This document shows, in pieces, positions 7,779 to 17,080 of a stretch of DNA of 64,000 bases. The DNA comes from Microtetraspora glauca (GTDB lineage Bacteria; Actinomycetota; Actinomycetes; Streptomycetales; Streptomycetaceae). The stretch spans positions 1-64,000 of the forward strand of contig JOFO01000020.1 of the NCBI GenBank assembly GCA_000721275.1, written 5' to 3'. The notes beneath the pieces were generated by a model. It had not been told where the DNA came from. It saw nothing but the letters and a program-made list of their open reading frames with translations, and did no database searches. The translations under genes were made by a program, and so were the position numbers. How positions within the stretch are numbered: the first letter of the stretch is position 1; each line of letters begins with the position of its first letter.

Positions 7779-8597
7779 ATGACCCAGGACGCCGCATCCG
7801 CCCGCAGCGAGATCCGGATCGACACCAGCAAGCCGCACCCGGCGCGGATGTACGACTGGTTCCTGGGCGGCAAGGACAACTACCCCGTCGACGAGGAGAT
7901 GGCCCGCCAGCTCCTCACCGTCGACGCCCGCGGCCGGGACATGGCCCGGGTCAACCGCGCCTTCATGCACCGCGCCATCCGCTGGCTCAGCGCCCACGGC
8001 GTCCGCCAGTACCTGGACATCGGCACCGGCATCCCCACCGAGCCCAACCTGCACCAGATCGCGCAGGAGGCCGCGCCGGAGTCCCGGATCGTCTACTGCG
8101 ACAACGACCCGATCGTCCTCGCGCACGCCGCCGCCCTGCTGCGCTCGACCCCCGAGGGGGCCACCGAGTACATCCAGGCGGACGCCCGTGACCCCGAGAT
8201 GATCCTCGAACGGGCCGGAAAGGTCCTTGACTTCGACCAGCCGATCGCGCTGTCGATGCTGGCCCTGCTGCACTTCCTGGGCGACGAGGACGGTGCCCAC
8301 GACATCGTCGGCAAGCTGGTCGACCAGCTCGCCCCGGGCAGCTACCTCGTCCTCTCGCACGTCACCGGGGACTTCGACCCCGAGGGCGCGGCGAAGGCCG
8401 TCGGCATGTACAAGGCCCGCGGCCTGACCCTGCGGCCCCGCTCGCGCGACGAGCTGGCCGAGTTCTTCGCCGGCCTGGAGCTCGTCGAGCCCGGCGTGTC
8501 GCTCACCGCCGAGTGGCACCCGGAGCTCGGCGAGCCGGTGCCGGTCCAGGGCGACGACCCGATCCCGGGCTGGGCCGCCGTGGCCCGCAAGCCCTGA
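7779..8597 (+). CDS. SAM-dependent methyltransferase of the DUF574 family
   Basis: A 272-residue protein with the hallmark opening of this actinobacterial family (PHPARMYDWFLGGKDNY, about residues 19-35). A methyltransferase motif I (YLDIGTGIPTEPN) and the acidic turn YCDNDPIV follow. Streptomyces carry many paralogues and none has a firm substrate. It stands alone between the DUF397 gene and a strong terminator. Confidence 0.9.
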   Translation: MTQDAASARSEIRIDTSKPHPARMYDWFLGGKDNYPVDEEMARQLLTVDARGRDMARVNRAFMHRAIRWLSAHGVRQYLDIGTGIPTEPNLHQIAQEAAPESRIVYCDNDPIVLAHAAALLRSTPEGATEYIQADARDPEMILERAGKVLDFDQPIALSMLALLHFLGDEDGAHDIVGKLVDQLAPGSYLVLSHVTGDFDPEGAAKAVGMYKARGLTLRPRSRDELAEFFAGLELVEPGVSLTAEWHPELGEPVPVQGDDPIPGWAAVARKP

Positions 8598-8612
8598 CCC
8601 GTACCCGTACGC

Positions 8613-8656
8613 ACGGGACAGGGGGGAGGGCCCGCCGGCCCTCCCCCCTGTCCCGT
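8613..8656. terminator. Bidirectional terminator hairpin
   Basis: A perfect 19-base inverted repeat: 8613-8631 pairs with 8638-8656 around a six-base loop. It fills the space between two convergent genes and touches the stop codon of the GH4 gene, so it probably ends transcription from both sides. Confidence 0.85.
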
Positions 8657-9999
8657 CACGCCCGCAGGTACGCCAGCCCCGGGTGCGCGGCCGTGTAGCC
8701 GTCGAGCAGCCGGCGGGCCACCGCCACCGAGTCCACCAGCGGGTGCAGCGCGAACGCCTTCACCGCGGTCGCCCGCGCCCCGCTCTCCGCCGCCGCCAGC
8801 ACCTCCCGCTCCACCGCCTTCACCGCCGACACCAGGCCCATGGCGTGGTCCGGCAGCGGGTCCACCGCCACCGGGCGGGCGCCGCCCGCGTCCACCAGGC
8901 ACGGCACCTCCACCACCGCGTCCGCGTCGAGGCCCGGCAGCGTCGTCCCGTTCCGCACGTTCAGGATCAGGGTGGCCCGCTCGCCGCGCGCGATCGCCCG
9001 CATCAGCGCCAGCGCGACCTTCTCGTAGCCCCCCGACTCCAGGTCCTCCTCGGCCCGGTCGCCGGCCCCGGCCGCCTCCCGGTTGTGCGCCATGTACGTC
9101 GCCTCCCGGTCGGCGAGCGTGCGGTGCCAGGCGTCCAGGGCGCGGGTCTCCGGCTTGCCGGCCGCCGCGTAGAACCCGGCCTGCTGGTCCAGGAGATAGG
9201 CGCCCCGGGTCTTCTCCGCGCCCCGGTACGAGGCGACGGCCTCCCGGTTGAAGTAGTAGTAGTGCAGGTACTCGTTGGGGACCGCGCCCAGCGACCGCAG
9301 CCACTCGGTGCCGAAGAGCCGCCCCTCCTCGAAGGAGCCGAGCAGCGCGTCGTCCGCGAGGAGCCGGGGCAGCTCGTCCCGCCCGTCCACCCGCAGCCCG
9401 CGCAGCCACCCCAGGTGGTTGAGGCCCGCGTAGTCGATCCACACCCGGCCGGGGTCGGCGCCCAGGACCCGGGCGACCCGGCGGCCGAGGCCCACCGGCG
9501 AGTCGCAGATGCCGACGACCCGGTCGCCCAGCACCCGGGACATCGCCTCCGTGACCAGGCCCGCCGGATTGGTGAAGTTGATGACCCAGGCGTCCGGGGC
9601 GAGCGCCGCGATCCGGCGGGCGATCGCCGTGGCGACGGGCACGGTCCGCAGGCCGTACGCGATGCCGCCCGCGCCCACCGTCTCCTGGCCCAGCACCCCC
9701 TCGGCCAGCGCCACCCGCTCGTCGGCCGCCCGCCCCTCCAGGCCGCCGACCCGGATCGCCGAGAAGACGAAGTCCGCGCCGCGCAGGGCCTCGTCGAGGT
9801 CGGTGGTGGCCGTGACGGCCGGCGCGTCCGGCACCCCCTCGGCCTGCTCGGCCAGCACCCGCGCGATCGCCGTCAGCCGGTCCCCGTCGAGATCGTGCAG
9901 GGTGACGTGGGTGATCCGCCCTTCGGCGTGGTCGCCGAGCAGCGCGCCGTACACCAGCGGCACCCGGAACCCGCCGCCTCCGAGAATCGTCAGTCGCAT
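8656..9999 (-). CDS. GH4 family glycosidase (6-phospho-beta-glucosidase type)
   Basis: GH4 enzymes open glycosidic bonds by an NAD- and metal-dependent redox mechanism. This 447-residue protein has the N-terminal dinucleotide-binding loop ILGGGGFRVP. The metal-ligand segments are Cys165 (ICDSPVGL) and His195 (LNHLGW), and the NFTNPAG and NEYLHYYYF blocks typical of the family are present. I start it at the ATG at 9999, which places the glycine loop at residues 5-10. No PTS or ABC sugar importer is adjacent, so the physiological sugar cannot be inferred. Confidence 0.92.
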   Translation of the reverse strand: MRLTILGGGGFRVPLVYGALLGDHAEGRITHVTLHDLDGDRLTAIARVLAEQAEGVPDAPAVTATTDLDEALRGADFVFSAIRVGGLEGRAADERVALAEGVLGQETVGAGGIAYGLRTVPVATAIARRIAALAPDAWVINFTNPAGLVTEAMSRVLGDRVVGICDSPVGLGRRVARVLGADPGRVWIDYAGLNHLGWLRGLRVDGRDELPRLLADDALLGSFEEGRLFGTEWLRSLGAVPNEYLHYYYFNREAVASYRGAEKTRGAYLLDQQAGFYAAAGKPETRALDAWHRTLADREATYMAHNREAAGAGDRAEEDLESGGYEKVALALMRAIARGERATLILNVRNGTTLPGLDADAVVEVPCLVDAGGARPVAVDPLPDHAMGLVSAVKAVEREVLAAAESGARATAVKAFALHPLVDSVAVARRLLDGYTAAHPGLAYLRA

Positions 10000-10103
10000 G
10001 GGCCGTACGCTACTCGGACGGCCCCGCCGGACGGCCCGGACCGGCCGCGGCGTCCACGCCGGCGTCCGCATCCCGGGCAGCGGCGCCGGGGGAGAATGAC
10101 CGC

Positions 10104-10547
10104 ATGTCCCGACGCAAGACCCGCCCCCGCACTCCCGCGCCCGCCCCCGCCGTCACCGCGGGCACCCCCTGCCCCTGCGGCCTCGACGCCGCCTACGGCG
10201 CCTGCTGCGGCCGCTTCCACAGCGGTACGCAGGGCGGCGCGCCGACCGCCGAACTCCTCATGCGCTCCCGCTACAGCGCCTTCGCCGCCGGCGACGCCGC
10301 GTACCTGCTGCGCACCTGGGCCCCGGAGACCCGCCCCGCCACGCTCGACCTGGACCCCGGTATGCGCTGGACGGGCCTGGAGATCCTGGACACCACCGAC
10401 GGCACCGCCTTCCACCAGGCCGGCACGGTCACCTTCCGCGCCCACTACACCCACGGCGGCACCCCCGGCAGCCTCCACGAACGCAGCCGCTTCACCCGCC
10501 ACGAGGGCGCCTGGGTCTACGTGGACGGCGACTTCCCGGACGACTGA
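10104..10547 (+). CDS. YchJ-type (UPF0225) SEC-C motif protein
   Basis: A 147-residue protein with the N-terminal zinc-binding SEC-C motif (CPCGLDAAYGACCGRFH), then an NTF2-like domain with the diagnostic AELLMRSRYSAFAAGDAAYL segment. The role of the family is unknown, although SEC-C motifs often bind zinc and protein partners such as the ribosome or SecB. It starts about 100 bases from the divergent GH4 gene. Confidence 0.92.
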   Translation: MSRRKTRPRTPAPAPAVTAGTPCPCGLDAAYGACCGRFHSGTQGGAPTAELLMRSRYSAFAAGDAAYLLRTWAPETRPATLDLDPGMRWTGLEILDTTDGTAFHQAGTVTFRAHYTHGGTPGSLHERSRFTRHEGAWVYVDGDFPDD

Positions 10548-10584
10548 CCGGCCACCGCCGACGACCGACGGCCGGCGCGGGCCC

Positions 10585-12687
10585 TCAGCTTCCCGTCGTG
10601 ACCGCCGGGCGGGTGGCCGGGCCGTGGGTGGGGAGGCCGGTGGAGAGGTCTTCCGCGACGGCCTTCTTCGCGATGGCGTCGACGGCGGCGCGGAGTTCGG
10701 GGCCGCTGGGCCGGCCGCGCTCCTGCTCCAGGCGGGCGGAGAGCCAGTCGCCCCAGGCGCGGGTGATGACCTCGGCCTCGCGGGCGCCGGCCGGCGTGTG
10801 CGACAGCAGGTTGCCGTGCCGGGTGAGGAAGCCCTCGTCGACCATGCGGTCGAAGGTGGGGAGCAGGACCTCGGGCGGCAGCCGCCGGCTCGCCGCGATG
10901 AGGCCGAGGCTGGCGTGCCCGACGGTCCGCGTGTACAGCTCCACCTGCATGACCGCCCAGGCGCCCGCGATGTCGAGACGGGTGTCGGAACCCGCCACGA
11001 TCCGGCGGGCGGTGGCCATGTCCGTCCGGCGCAGCAGCCGTCCGACGGAGAGTTCGAGGAGCTTCGCGGAGTCGCCGCTGCTCGTCGGCGAGGCGAAGCC
11101 CTCGCCCATGTCGGAGGCGGCCTCCCGGACCGTGTCGCGCAGCGTGACCTGCCGGAGGAAGAGGGCGACGACGAAGCCGACGACGGCGACCGGCACGGTC
11201 CACAGGAAGACGGTGTGCAGGGTGTCGGCGTACGCCCGGACGATCGGTTCGGCGACGCCGCCGGGCAGCGCGTGCAGCCCCTGCGGGCTCTGTGCGGCCC
11301 GCGCGACGGTCTGCGGATCGATGCCGACGGGCCCGGCGAGCACGGACGCCTCGGCGACCCCGGTGGTGAGGTTCGGCTTCAGCGCGTTGGTGTAGATCGT
11401 GCCGAAGACGGCGGTGCCGAAGGAGCTGCCGAGCGTGCGGAAGAAGGTGACGCCGGAGGTGGCGGTGCCCAGGTCGGCGTAGTCGACGGTGTTCTGCACG
11501 GCGATGGTGAGCACCTGCATGCACAGGCCGATGCCGACGCCGAGCACGAACATGTACAGCGACTCCAGCCAGGCGCCGGTGTTCTGGTCCATCAGCGACA
11601 GCAGGAACAGTCCGAGGCCCATCACCGCGCAGCCGGCGATGGGGAAGATCCGGTAGTGCCCGGTCTTGCTGACCACGTTGCCGCTGTAGATCGAGGCGAT
11701 GAGCAGGCCGGCGACCATCGGCAGCGTCCGGATGCCGGAGACCGTCGCCGAGTCCCCGTCCACGTACTGGAGGTAGGTCGGCAGGAAGGTCATCGCGCCG
11801 AGCATCGCGAAGCCGACGACGAAGCTGAGGACGGAGCAGACGGTGAAGACGGGGTTGCGGAACAGCCGCATGGGCAGCATGGGTTCGGACGCCCGTGACT
11901 CCACCCAGCAGAACAGGCCGAGGGCGACCAGACCGCCGGCGAAGAGTCCGATGATGACGCCGGAGCCCCACGCGTACTCGTTCCCGCCCCAGCTGGTCGC
12001 CAGGATCAGGGCGCTGGAGCCGACCGCGACCAGCGCGATGCCGAGGTAGTCGATGACCGGCCGGCTCGCGGAGCGCACGGAGGGGATCGTGCGGGCGGCG
12101 GCGATGACGACGAGGATCGCGATCGGCACGTTGACGTAGAACGCCCAGCGCCAGCTGGCGTGGTCGGTGAACAGGCCGCCGAGCAGCGGTCCGATGACCG
12201 TCGAGACGCCGAACACGGCGCCGATCGCGCCCTGGTACTTGCCGCGTTCGCGCAGCGGGATGACGTCGGCGATCAGCGCCATCGAGGTGACCATGAGACC
12301 GCCGGCGCCGATGCCCTGGAGGCCGCGCCAGACGATCAGCAGCGTCATGTTGGTGGCGAGGCCGCAGAGGAAGGAGCCGGTGATGAACACGACGGCCGAG
12401 ATCTGGAAGATCACCTTGCGGCCGAACAGGTCGCCGAACTTGCCGACCAGGACCGTCGCGACGGTCTCGGCGAGCAGGTAGGAGGTGACGACCCACGACA
12501 TGTGGGCCGCGCCCCCGAGGTCCGCGACGATCGTCGGCAGCGCGGTGCCCACGATCGTCTGGTCGAGCGCGGCCAGGAGCACGCCGAGCATGATCGTGCC
12601 GAACACGATGTTGCGGCGGCGGCCGTCGAGCACGGGCGGTGCGGGCGCGGCGGGGGCCGCGGGTGCGGCGTCGCTGGTCGTGGTCAC
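10585..12687 (-). CDS. DHA2-type MFS drug exporter with a C-terminal MarR-like domain
   Basis: A 700-residue protein. The first 500 residues are a 14-helix DHA2 proton antiporter with the typical [13 protein letters not shown] opening (about residues 41-53) and the loop [10 protein letters not shown]. The last 200 residues are cytosolic and resemble a MarR-type winged helix: helices around [10 protein letters not shown] and a wing-like [25 protein letters not shown] segment followed by [11 protein letters not shown]. The fusion could let the exporter sense substrate or influence transcription. Export of a lipophilic drug is the likely activity; the real substrate is unknown. Confidence 0.9.
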   Translation of the reverse strand: MTTTSDAAPAAPAAPAPPVLDGRRRNIVFGTIMLGVLLAALDQTIVGTALPTIVADLGGAAHMSWVVTSYLLAETVATVLVGKFGDLFGRKVIFQISAVVFITGSFLCGLATNMTLLIVWRGLQGIGAGGLMVTSMALIADVIPLRERGKYQGAIGAVFGVSTVIGPLLGGLFTDHASWRWAFYVNVPIAILVVIAAARTIPSVRSASRPVIDYLGIALVAVGSSALILATSWGGNEYAWGSGVIIGLFAGGLVALGLFCWVESRASEPMLPMRLFRNPVFTVCSVLSFVVGFAMLGAMTFLPTYLQYVDGDSATVSGIRTLPMVAGLLIASIYSGNVVSKTGHYRIFPIAGCAVMGLGLFLLSLMDQNTGAWLESLYMFVLGVGIGLCMQVLTIAVQNTVDYADLGTATSGVTFFRTLGSSFGTAVFGTIYTNALKPNLTTGVAEASVLAGPVGIDPQTVARAAQSPQGLHALPGGVAEPIVRAYADTLHTVFLWTVPVAVVGFVVALFLRQVTLRDTVREAASDMGEGFASPTSSGDSAKLLELSVGRLLRRTDMATARRIVAGSDTRLDIAGAWAVMQVELYTRTVGHASLGLIAASRRLPPEVLLPTFDRMVDEGFLTRHGNLLSHTPAGAREAEVITRAWGDWLSARLEQERGRPSGPELRAAVDAIAKKAVAEDLSTGLPTHGPATRPAVTTGS

Positions 12688-12750
12688 CCTCGCAGCGTCA
12701 CACCGCGCCGCCGCCGCTGCCCGTGGGACGCACCCGAACGGGCGAGCCCG

Positions 12751-13002
12751 TCAGGGGCGTACGGGCAGGGTCGGGTGGTGCTTGGCCAGGATCTTGTTGG
12801 CGCGGGCGAGCGCGGCCAGCGCGTGCTCGCGGTCGGCCCGGTCCTCCGGGCAGAGCGGGCCGCGGAAGCGGTACACCTCGCGCGCCGCGCAGTCCGCCTC
12901 GATCTCCGCCTGGAGGACGTGCGCGGGCAGGCAGGAGCCGATGAGGGCGGCCACGCGGTCGGGGATCGGGACGGGGACGAGGGGGGAGGGCGAGGCGATC
13001 AC
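12751..13002 (-). CDS. Small hypothetical protein
   Basis: An 83-residue protein without a family I recognise. It has a proline-rich start and then helical, alanine-rich segments with two cysteines; the C-terminus reads LARANKILAKHHPTLP. It has no signal peptide or membrane segment. Codon use fits a real Streptomyces gene. It lies downstream of nothing obvious and is oriented like the MFS gene. Confidence 0.55.
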   Translation of the reverse strand: MIASPSPLVPVPIPDRVAALIGSCLPAHVLQAEIEADCAAREVYRFRGPLCPEDRADREHALAALARANKILAKHHPTLPVRP

Positions 13003-13389
13003 GGGTCAGTCCTAGCGGTTCGTGGGGGCGGTCGGGAAGGGCTCTCACCTCCATACGTACCGGATGGCGGGAGCGGTTCCGGTACGGCTCCGATGCCGGT
13101 GCGCGCCGGGGGCGCCCGGCCCGTCCGGAGTGCGCGGGCGCACCCGCCGCCCGGCTCGCAGGCGGGCGCGCGGCGGCGGTGGCGTTCTCGCAGGTACGGG
13201 GCCCGCCGACGGCCCGGACGGTCGGACGGCGGGCCCGCGGGGCGGGCCGGGGAGTCCGCGGGCGGGGCCGGGCGGGAGGCGCGCAAGCCCCGGGACGGCA
13301 CTGCGTGTGTGAAGGAAATCACGTGGCGCCGGACCGCCGGGAACGGGACGATCGTCAGCTCGCCCGGGCGCGGTGGGGCCGGGGGCGGC
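13003..13389. other. Gene-free stretch with one possible terminator hairpin
   Basis: I see no coding pattern here. A perfect ten-base inverted repeat (GGGCCCGCCG at 13199-13208 with its complement at 13227-13236) could end transcription of the DNA ligase gene that comes in on the minus strand. In such GC-rich DNA this is weak evidence. Confidence 0.4.
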
Positions 13390-14448
13390 TCAGCCCAGGA
13401 CGTCCGACAGGTCGTACGAGACCGGTTCGTCGAGCTGGCCGTAGCCGCAGGACTCCGGGGTGCGGTCGGGGCGCCAGCGCTTGAACTGCGCGGTGTGCCG
13501 GAAGCGGTCGCCCTCCATGTGGTCGTAGCCGACCTCGCAGACCCGTTCCGGCCGCAGTGCCACCCACGACAGGTCCTTCTTCCCGGACCAGCGGCTGGGC
13601 GCGCCGGGCAGCCGGGCGCCCTCGTGGGCGGCCTCCTCGGCCCAGGCGGCCCACGGGTGCCCGTCCGGCGGGTCCATCCGCAGCGGCTCCAGCTCCTCGA
13701 CCAGTTCGGCGCGGCGCCTGGCGGTGAAGGCGGCGCAGACGCCGACGTGCTGGAGGGCGCCCCGGTCGTCGTACAGGCCGAGGAGGAGCGAGCCGACGAC
13801 GGGGCCGGTCTTGTGGAAGCGGTATCCGGCCACGACGACGTCGGCGGTCCGCTCATGCTTGATCTTGTACATCAGCCGGGCGTCGGGCCGGTAGGGCAGG
13901 TCGAGCGGCTTGGCGATCACCCCGTCGAGACCGGCGCCCTCGTACTGCTCGAACCAGCGCGCGGCCAGTTCGGCGTCCCGGGTGGCGGGGGCGAGGTGGA
14001 GCGGGGCGGTGGTGCCGTCGAGCACCCGCTCCAGGGCCGCGCGGCGCTCGGCGAGCGGGGTGTCGAGGAGGGCGTCGTCGCCGAGGGCCAGCAGGTCGAA
14101 GGCGACGAAGCGGGCCGGGGTGGTCTCGGCGAGCATCCGCACCCGGGAGTCCGCCGGGTGGATCCGTTCGCTCAGCCGGTCGAAGTCGAGCCGTCCGCCG
14201 TGCTCGATGACGATCTCGCCGTCCACCACGCACCGCTCCGGCAGCCGCTCCCGCAGCGCCTCGACGAGCTCGGGGAAGTACCGGGTGAGGGGTTTGCCGG
14301 TGCGGCTTCCGATGACCAGCTCGGGGCCGTCGCGGTGGACGATCGCCCGGAAGCCGTCCCACTTGGCCTCGTACTGCATCCCGGGCGGGATGGTCTTCAC
14401 GGACTTGGCGAGCATCGGCTTCACGGGCGGCATCACCGGCAGATCCAT
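13390..14448 (-). CDS. ATP-dependent DNA ligase (LigD/LigC type)
   Basis: A 352-residue nick-sealing ligase. The adenylated lysine is Lys29 in YEAKWDG, followed by SRTGKPLTRYFPE, the metal-binding VVDGEIV and GLDGVIAKP. Motif V (MYKIKHERTADVVVAGY) and a C-terminal OB-fold complete it. The ATG at 14448 gives the normal family start. It is divergent, across about 50 bases, from a LigD-type polymerase, so the two together reconstitute the ligase and polymerase activities that other bacteria fuse in LigD for non-homologous end joining. No Ku gene is in the window. Confidence 0.93.
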   Translation of the reverse strand: MDLPVMPPVKPMLAKSVKTIPPGMQYEAKWDGFRAIVHRDGPELVIGSRTGKPLTRYFPELVEALRERLPERCVVDGEIVIEHGGRLDFDRLSERIHPADSRVRMLAETTPARFVAFDLLALGDDALLDTPLAERRAALERVLDGTTAPLHLAPATRDAELAARWFEQYEGAGLDGVIAKPLDLPYRPDARLMYKIKHERTADVVVAGYRFHKTGPVVGSLLLGLYDDRGALQHVGVCAAFTARRRAELVEELEPLRMDPPDGHPWAAWAEEAAHEGARLPGAPSRWSGKKDLSWVALRPERVCEVGYDHMEGDRFRHTAQFKRWRPDRTPESCGYGQLDEPVSYDLSDVLG

Positions 14449-14500
14449 GGGTTGATTGTCCGGTATGCGGCAATAGTCGGCGAGCTCTAGGGTGGCGCCC

Positions 14501-15553
14501 ATGGCAGGCAAGACGGCAGCGGTGGAAGTGGAGGCCGGCGGGCGCACCGTCCGCGTCTCCAACCCGGACAAGATCTACTTCCCGGAGCCCGGCTACACCA
14601 AGCTCGACCTCGTCCACTACTACCTCGCCGTCGGCGAGGGCGTGACCCGCGCGCTGCGGGACCGGCCCACGACCCTGGAGCGCTACCCCGACGGGGTGAC
14701 GGGGGAGTCCTTCTTCCAGAAGCGGGCGCCCAAGTACCTCCCCGACTGGATCCCGACCGCCCACATCACCTTCCCCAGCGGCCGGTCCGCCGACGAGCTG
14801 TGCCCCACCGAGCCGGCCGCCGTGCTGTGGGCCGCCAACCTCGGCGCCGTCACCTTCCACCCCTGGCCGGTCCGGCGCGGCGACACCGACCACCCGGACG
14901 AGCTGCGCCTCGACCTCGACCCGCAGCCCGGCACCGGCTACGCCGACGCCGTCCGCGCCGCCCACGAGCTGCGCGCGGTCCTCGGCGAGTACGGGCTGCG
15001 CGGCTGGCCCAAGACCTCCGGCGGGCGCGGCCTGCACGTCTTCGTCCCGATCCGGCCCGACTGGACCTTCGTCCAGGTCCGGCGGGCGGCCATCGCCGCC
15101 GGGCGGGAGCTGGAGCGGCGGATGCCGGACCGGGTCACCATGAAGTGGTGGAAGGAGGAGCGCGGCGAGCGGATCTTCGTCGACTACAACCAGACGGCCC
15201 GCGACCGCACGATCGCCTCCGCCTACTCGGTGCGGCCCAAGCCGCACGCCCCGGTCTCCGCCCCGCTGCGCTGGGACGAGATCGACGACGCGGTGCCGGA
15301 GGACTTCGACATCCGCACGATGCCCGCCCGGTACGCCGAGCTGGGCGACGTGCACGCGGACATGGACGACGAGCGCTTCGACCTGGAGCCGCTGCTCGAA
15401 CTGGCCCGGCGCGACGAGGCCGACCACGACCTCGGGGACCTGCCCTATCCGCCCGAGTACCCGAAGATGCCCGGCGAGCCGAAACGGGTCCAGCCGAGCC
15501 GGGCGCGCAAGCCGGCGGAGAACGGTCCGGGCGCGCCCGACGAGCCGCATTGA
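14501..15553 (+). CDS. LigD-type primase-polymerase (PolDom)
   Basis: A 350-residue archaeo-eukaryotic primase-fold polymerase. The catalytic aspartates lie in LRLDLDPQPG (about Asp138 and Asp140), the nucleotide-binding motif is SGGRGLHVF, and the third acidic motif is FVDYNQ. Such enzymes add ribonucleotides at double-strand breaks during Ku-dependent end joining. I chose the ATG at 14501 (AGGGTGG upstream); a GTG at 14492 is possible. The last 40 residues are a basic, Pro-rich tail. The ligase partner is divergent next door. Confidence 0.92.
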   Translation: MAGKTAAVEVEAGGRTVRVSNPDKIYFPEPGYTKLDLVHYYLAVGEGVTRALRDRPTTLERYPDGVTGESFFQKRAPKYLPDWIPTAHITFPSGRSADELCPTEPAAVLWAANLGAVTFHPWPVRRGDTDHPDELRLDLDPQPGTGYADAVRAAHELRAVLGEYGLRGWPKTSGGRGLHVFVPIRPDWTFVQVRRAAIAAGRELERRMPDRVTMKWWKEERGERIFVDYNQTARDRTIASAYSVRPKPHAPVSAPLRWDEIDDAVPEDFDIRTMPARYAELGDVHADMDDERFDLEPLLELARRDEADHDLGDLPYPPEYPKMPGEPKRVQPSRARKPAENGPGAPDEPH

Positions 15554-15598
15554 TCGGACGTTGACGGTGTGTTTAGCGCCCGGCGCCAGAGTGGAGCC

Positions 15599-15871
15599 AT
15601 GCAGACCGACACCGACGTCCTGACCTTCCCGGCCTCCCGCCCCGCCGCCGACCTCGCCTGGCGCGAGGACGCGCTGTGCGCCCAGGCCGGGCCCGAGTTC
15701 TTCTTCCCGGCCCCCGGTTCCTCGACCCGCGAGGCCAAGCAGCTCTGCGGCGCCTGCGAGGGGCGCGTCGCCTGCCTGGAGTACGCGCTCGCGCACGACG
15801 AGCGGTTCGGGGTGTGGGGCGGGCTCTCCGAGAAGGAGCGGCTCAGGCTCCGGCGCACGCGCCGCTCCTGA
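15599..15871 (+). CDS. WhiB-family (Wbl) iron-sulfur transcriptional regulator
   Basis: A 90-residue Wbl protein. The four cluster-binding cysteines are Cys27, Cys50, Cys53 and Cys59 in the order C-x22-C-x2-C-x5-C, and the conserved GVWGG turn is at 71-75, followed by an arginine-rich C-terminus (RLRLRRTRRS). Wbl proteins bind a [4Fe-4S] cluster and act with the principal sigma factor; several control sporulation or redox stress. The exact paralogue cannot be named from the sequence alone. Confidence 0.95.
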   Translation: MQTDTDVLTFPASRPAADLAWREDALCAQAGPEFFFPAPGSSTREAKQLCGACEGRVACLEYALAHDERFGVWGGLSEKERLRLRRTRRS

Positions 15872-15899
15872 ACCGCTCCGAGGGGGTGGGCGCCGGGGC

Positions 15900-16874
15900 T
15901 CAGCCCGCGGCGCGCGCGGCCATCCGGGCCTTGCGGGCGGCGAGCTTGGCGTCGAACTTCGACGCCTCCGCGTCGAGCCCGTTCATGAACAGGCCCAGCT
16001 CCTCCTGGGCGCGCAGCCCGTCGGGGCCGAGGCCGGTGATGTCCAGCACCTTGAGGTGGCGGAGGACCGGCTCCAGCACGTCGTCGTGGTGGATGCGCAT
16101 GTTGTAGATCTCGCCGATCGCCATCTGCGCGGCGGCCCGCTCGAAGCCGGGGATGCCGTGGCCGGGCATCCGGAAGTTGACGACCACGTCGCGGACGGCC
16201 TGCATGGCGAGGTCCGGGGCGATCTCCAGCGCGGCCTTCAGCAGGTTGCGGTAGAAGACCATGTGCAGGTTCTCGTCGAGCGCGATGCGGGCGAGCATCC
16301 GGTCGCAGACGGGGTCGCCGGACTGGTGGCCGGTGTTGCGGTGCGAGATGCGGGTGGCGAGCTCCTGGAAGGCCACGTACGCCACGGAGTGCAGCATCGA
16401 GTGGCGGTTGTCCGACTCGAAGCCCTCGCTCATGTGCGACATCCGGAACTGCTCCAGCTTGTCCGGGTCGACGGCGCGGGAGGCGAGCAGGTAGTCGCGC
16501 ATCACGATGCCGTGCCGGCCCTCCTCCGCGGTCCAGCGGTGCACCCAGGTGCCCCAGGCGCCGTCGCGGCCGAAGAGGCTGGCGATCTCGTGGTGGTAGC
16601 TCGGCAGGTTGTCCTCGGTGAGGAGGTTGACCACGAGCGCGGTCTTCCCTATCTCCGTGACCTTGGACTGGGACGGGTCCCACGCCTCGCCGTCCTCGAA
16701 GAAGCCCGGGAAGTTCCGCCCGTCCGACCACGGCACGTACTCGTGCGGCATCCAGTCCTTGACGACCTTGAGGTGCCGGTTGAGCTCCGTCTCCACCACC
16801 TCTTCCAGCGCGTACAGCAAGCGGGCGTCGGTCCACCCTGCCGAGCTGCCGAGGTGGGGAGAGGTGAGCGTCAC
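15900..16874 (-). CDS. Acyl-ACP desaturase (stearoyl-ACP delta-9 type)
   Basis: A 324-residue soluble di-iron desaturase that introduces a double bond into acyl-ACP. The two iron-binding motifs of the ferritin-like family are visible as WTAEEGRHG and LDENLH. The GTG start at 16874 follows AGGAG. Desaturated acyl chains would tune membrane fluidity. The promoter region carries a clear inverted repeat and a 15-base-spaced direct repeat, suggesting repression by a fatty-acid-responsive regulator encoded elsewhere. Confidence 0.93.
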   Translation of the reverse strand: MTLTSPHLGSSAGWTDARLLYALEEVVETELNRHLKVVKDWMPHEYVPWSDGRNFPGFFEDGEAWDPSQSKVTEIGKTALVVNLLTEDNLPSYHHEIASLFGRDGAWGTWVHRWTAEEGRHGIVMRDYLLASRAVDPDKLEQFRMSHMSEGFESDNRHSMLHSVAYVAFQELATRISHRNTGHQSGDPVCDRMLARIALDENLHMVFYRNLLKAALEIAPDLAMQAVRDVVVNFRMPGHGIPGFERAAAQMAIGEIYNMRIHHDDVLEPVLRHLKVLDITGLGPDGLRAQEELGLFMNGLDAEASKFDAKLAARKARMAARAAG

Positions 16875-16911
16875 GGGGACTCCTGGGGACGGAGAGGGGG
16901 AGCGGAAAACT

Positions 16912-16946
16912 ACCTACGGCTTCGTAGGTTACGTATCCGTAGGTTA
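16912..16946. promoter_or_regulatory. Operator-like repeats upstream of the desaturase gene
   Basis: ACCTACG (16912-16918) and CGTAGGT (16923-16929) form a seven-base inverted repeat with a four-base spacer. CGTAGGTTA occurs twice (16923-16931 and 16938-16946), 15 bases apart. The A/T content is unusual for this genome. The site lies about 40-70 bases upstream of the start codon, where a TetR-type repressor of lipid genes would act. Confidence 0.6.
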
Positions 16947-17080
16947 AGGCCCCGTAAGGCGCCGTCCAAGCCCCGTCCGCGCGTTGTCCGGTTACGTTCT
17001 GTTATGTACGCAGCTCGGGGCGAGGAAAAGAGACGCAGGTCACGTCGGGGCCTGTCACCCGTGAACAACTGAACGGCTAC

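Noticed and set aside
10517..12496. Long minus-strand frame rich in Arg overlapping the MFS gene
   Set aside because: Out-of-frame shadow of the exporter; no hydrophobic or domain pattern.
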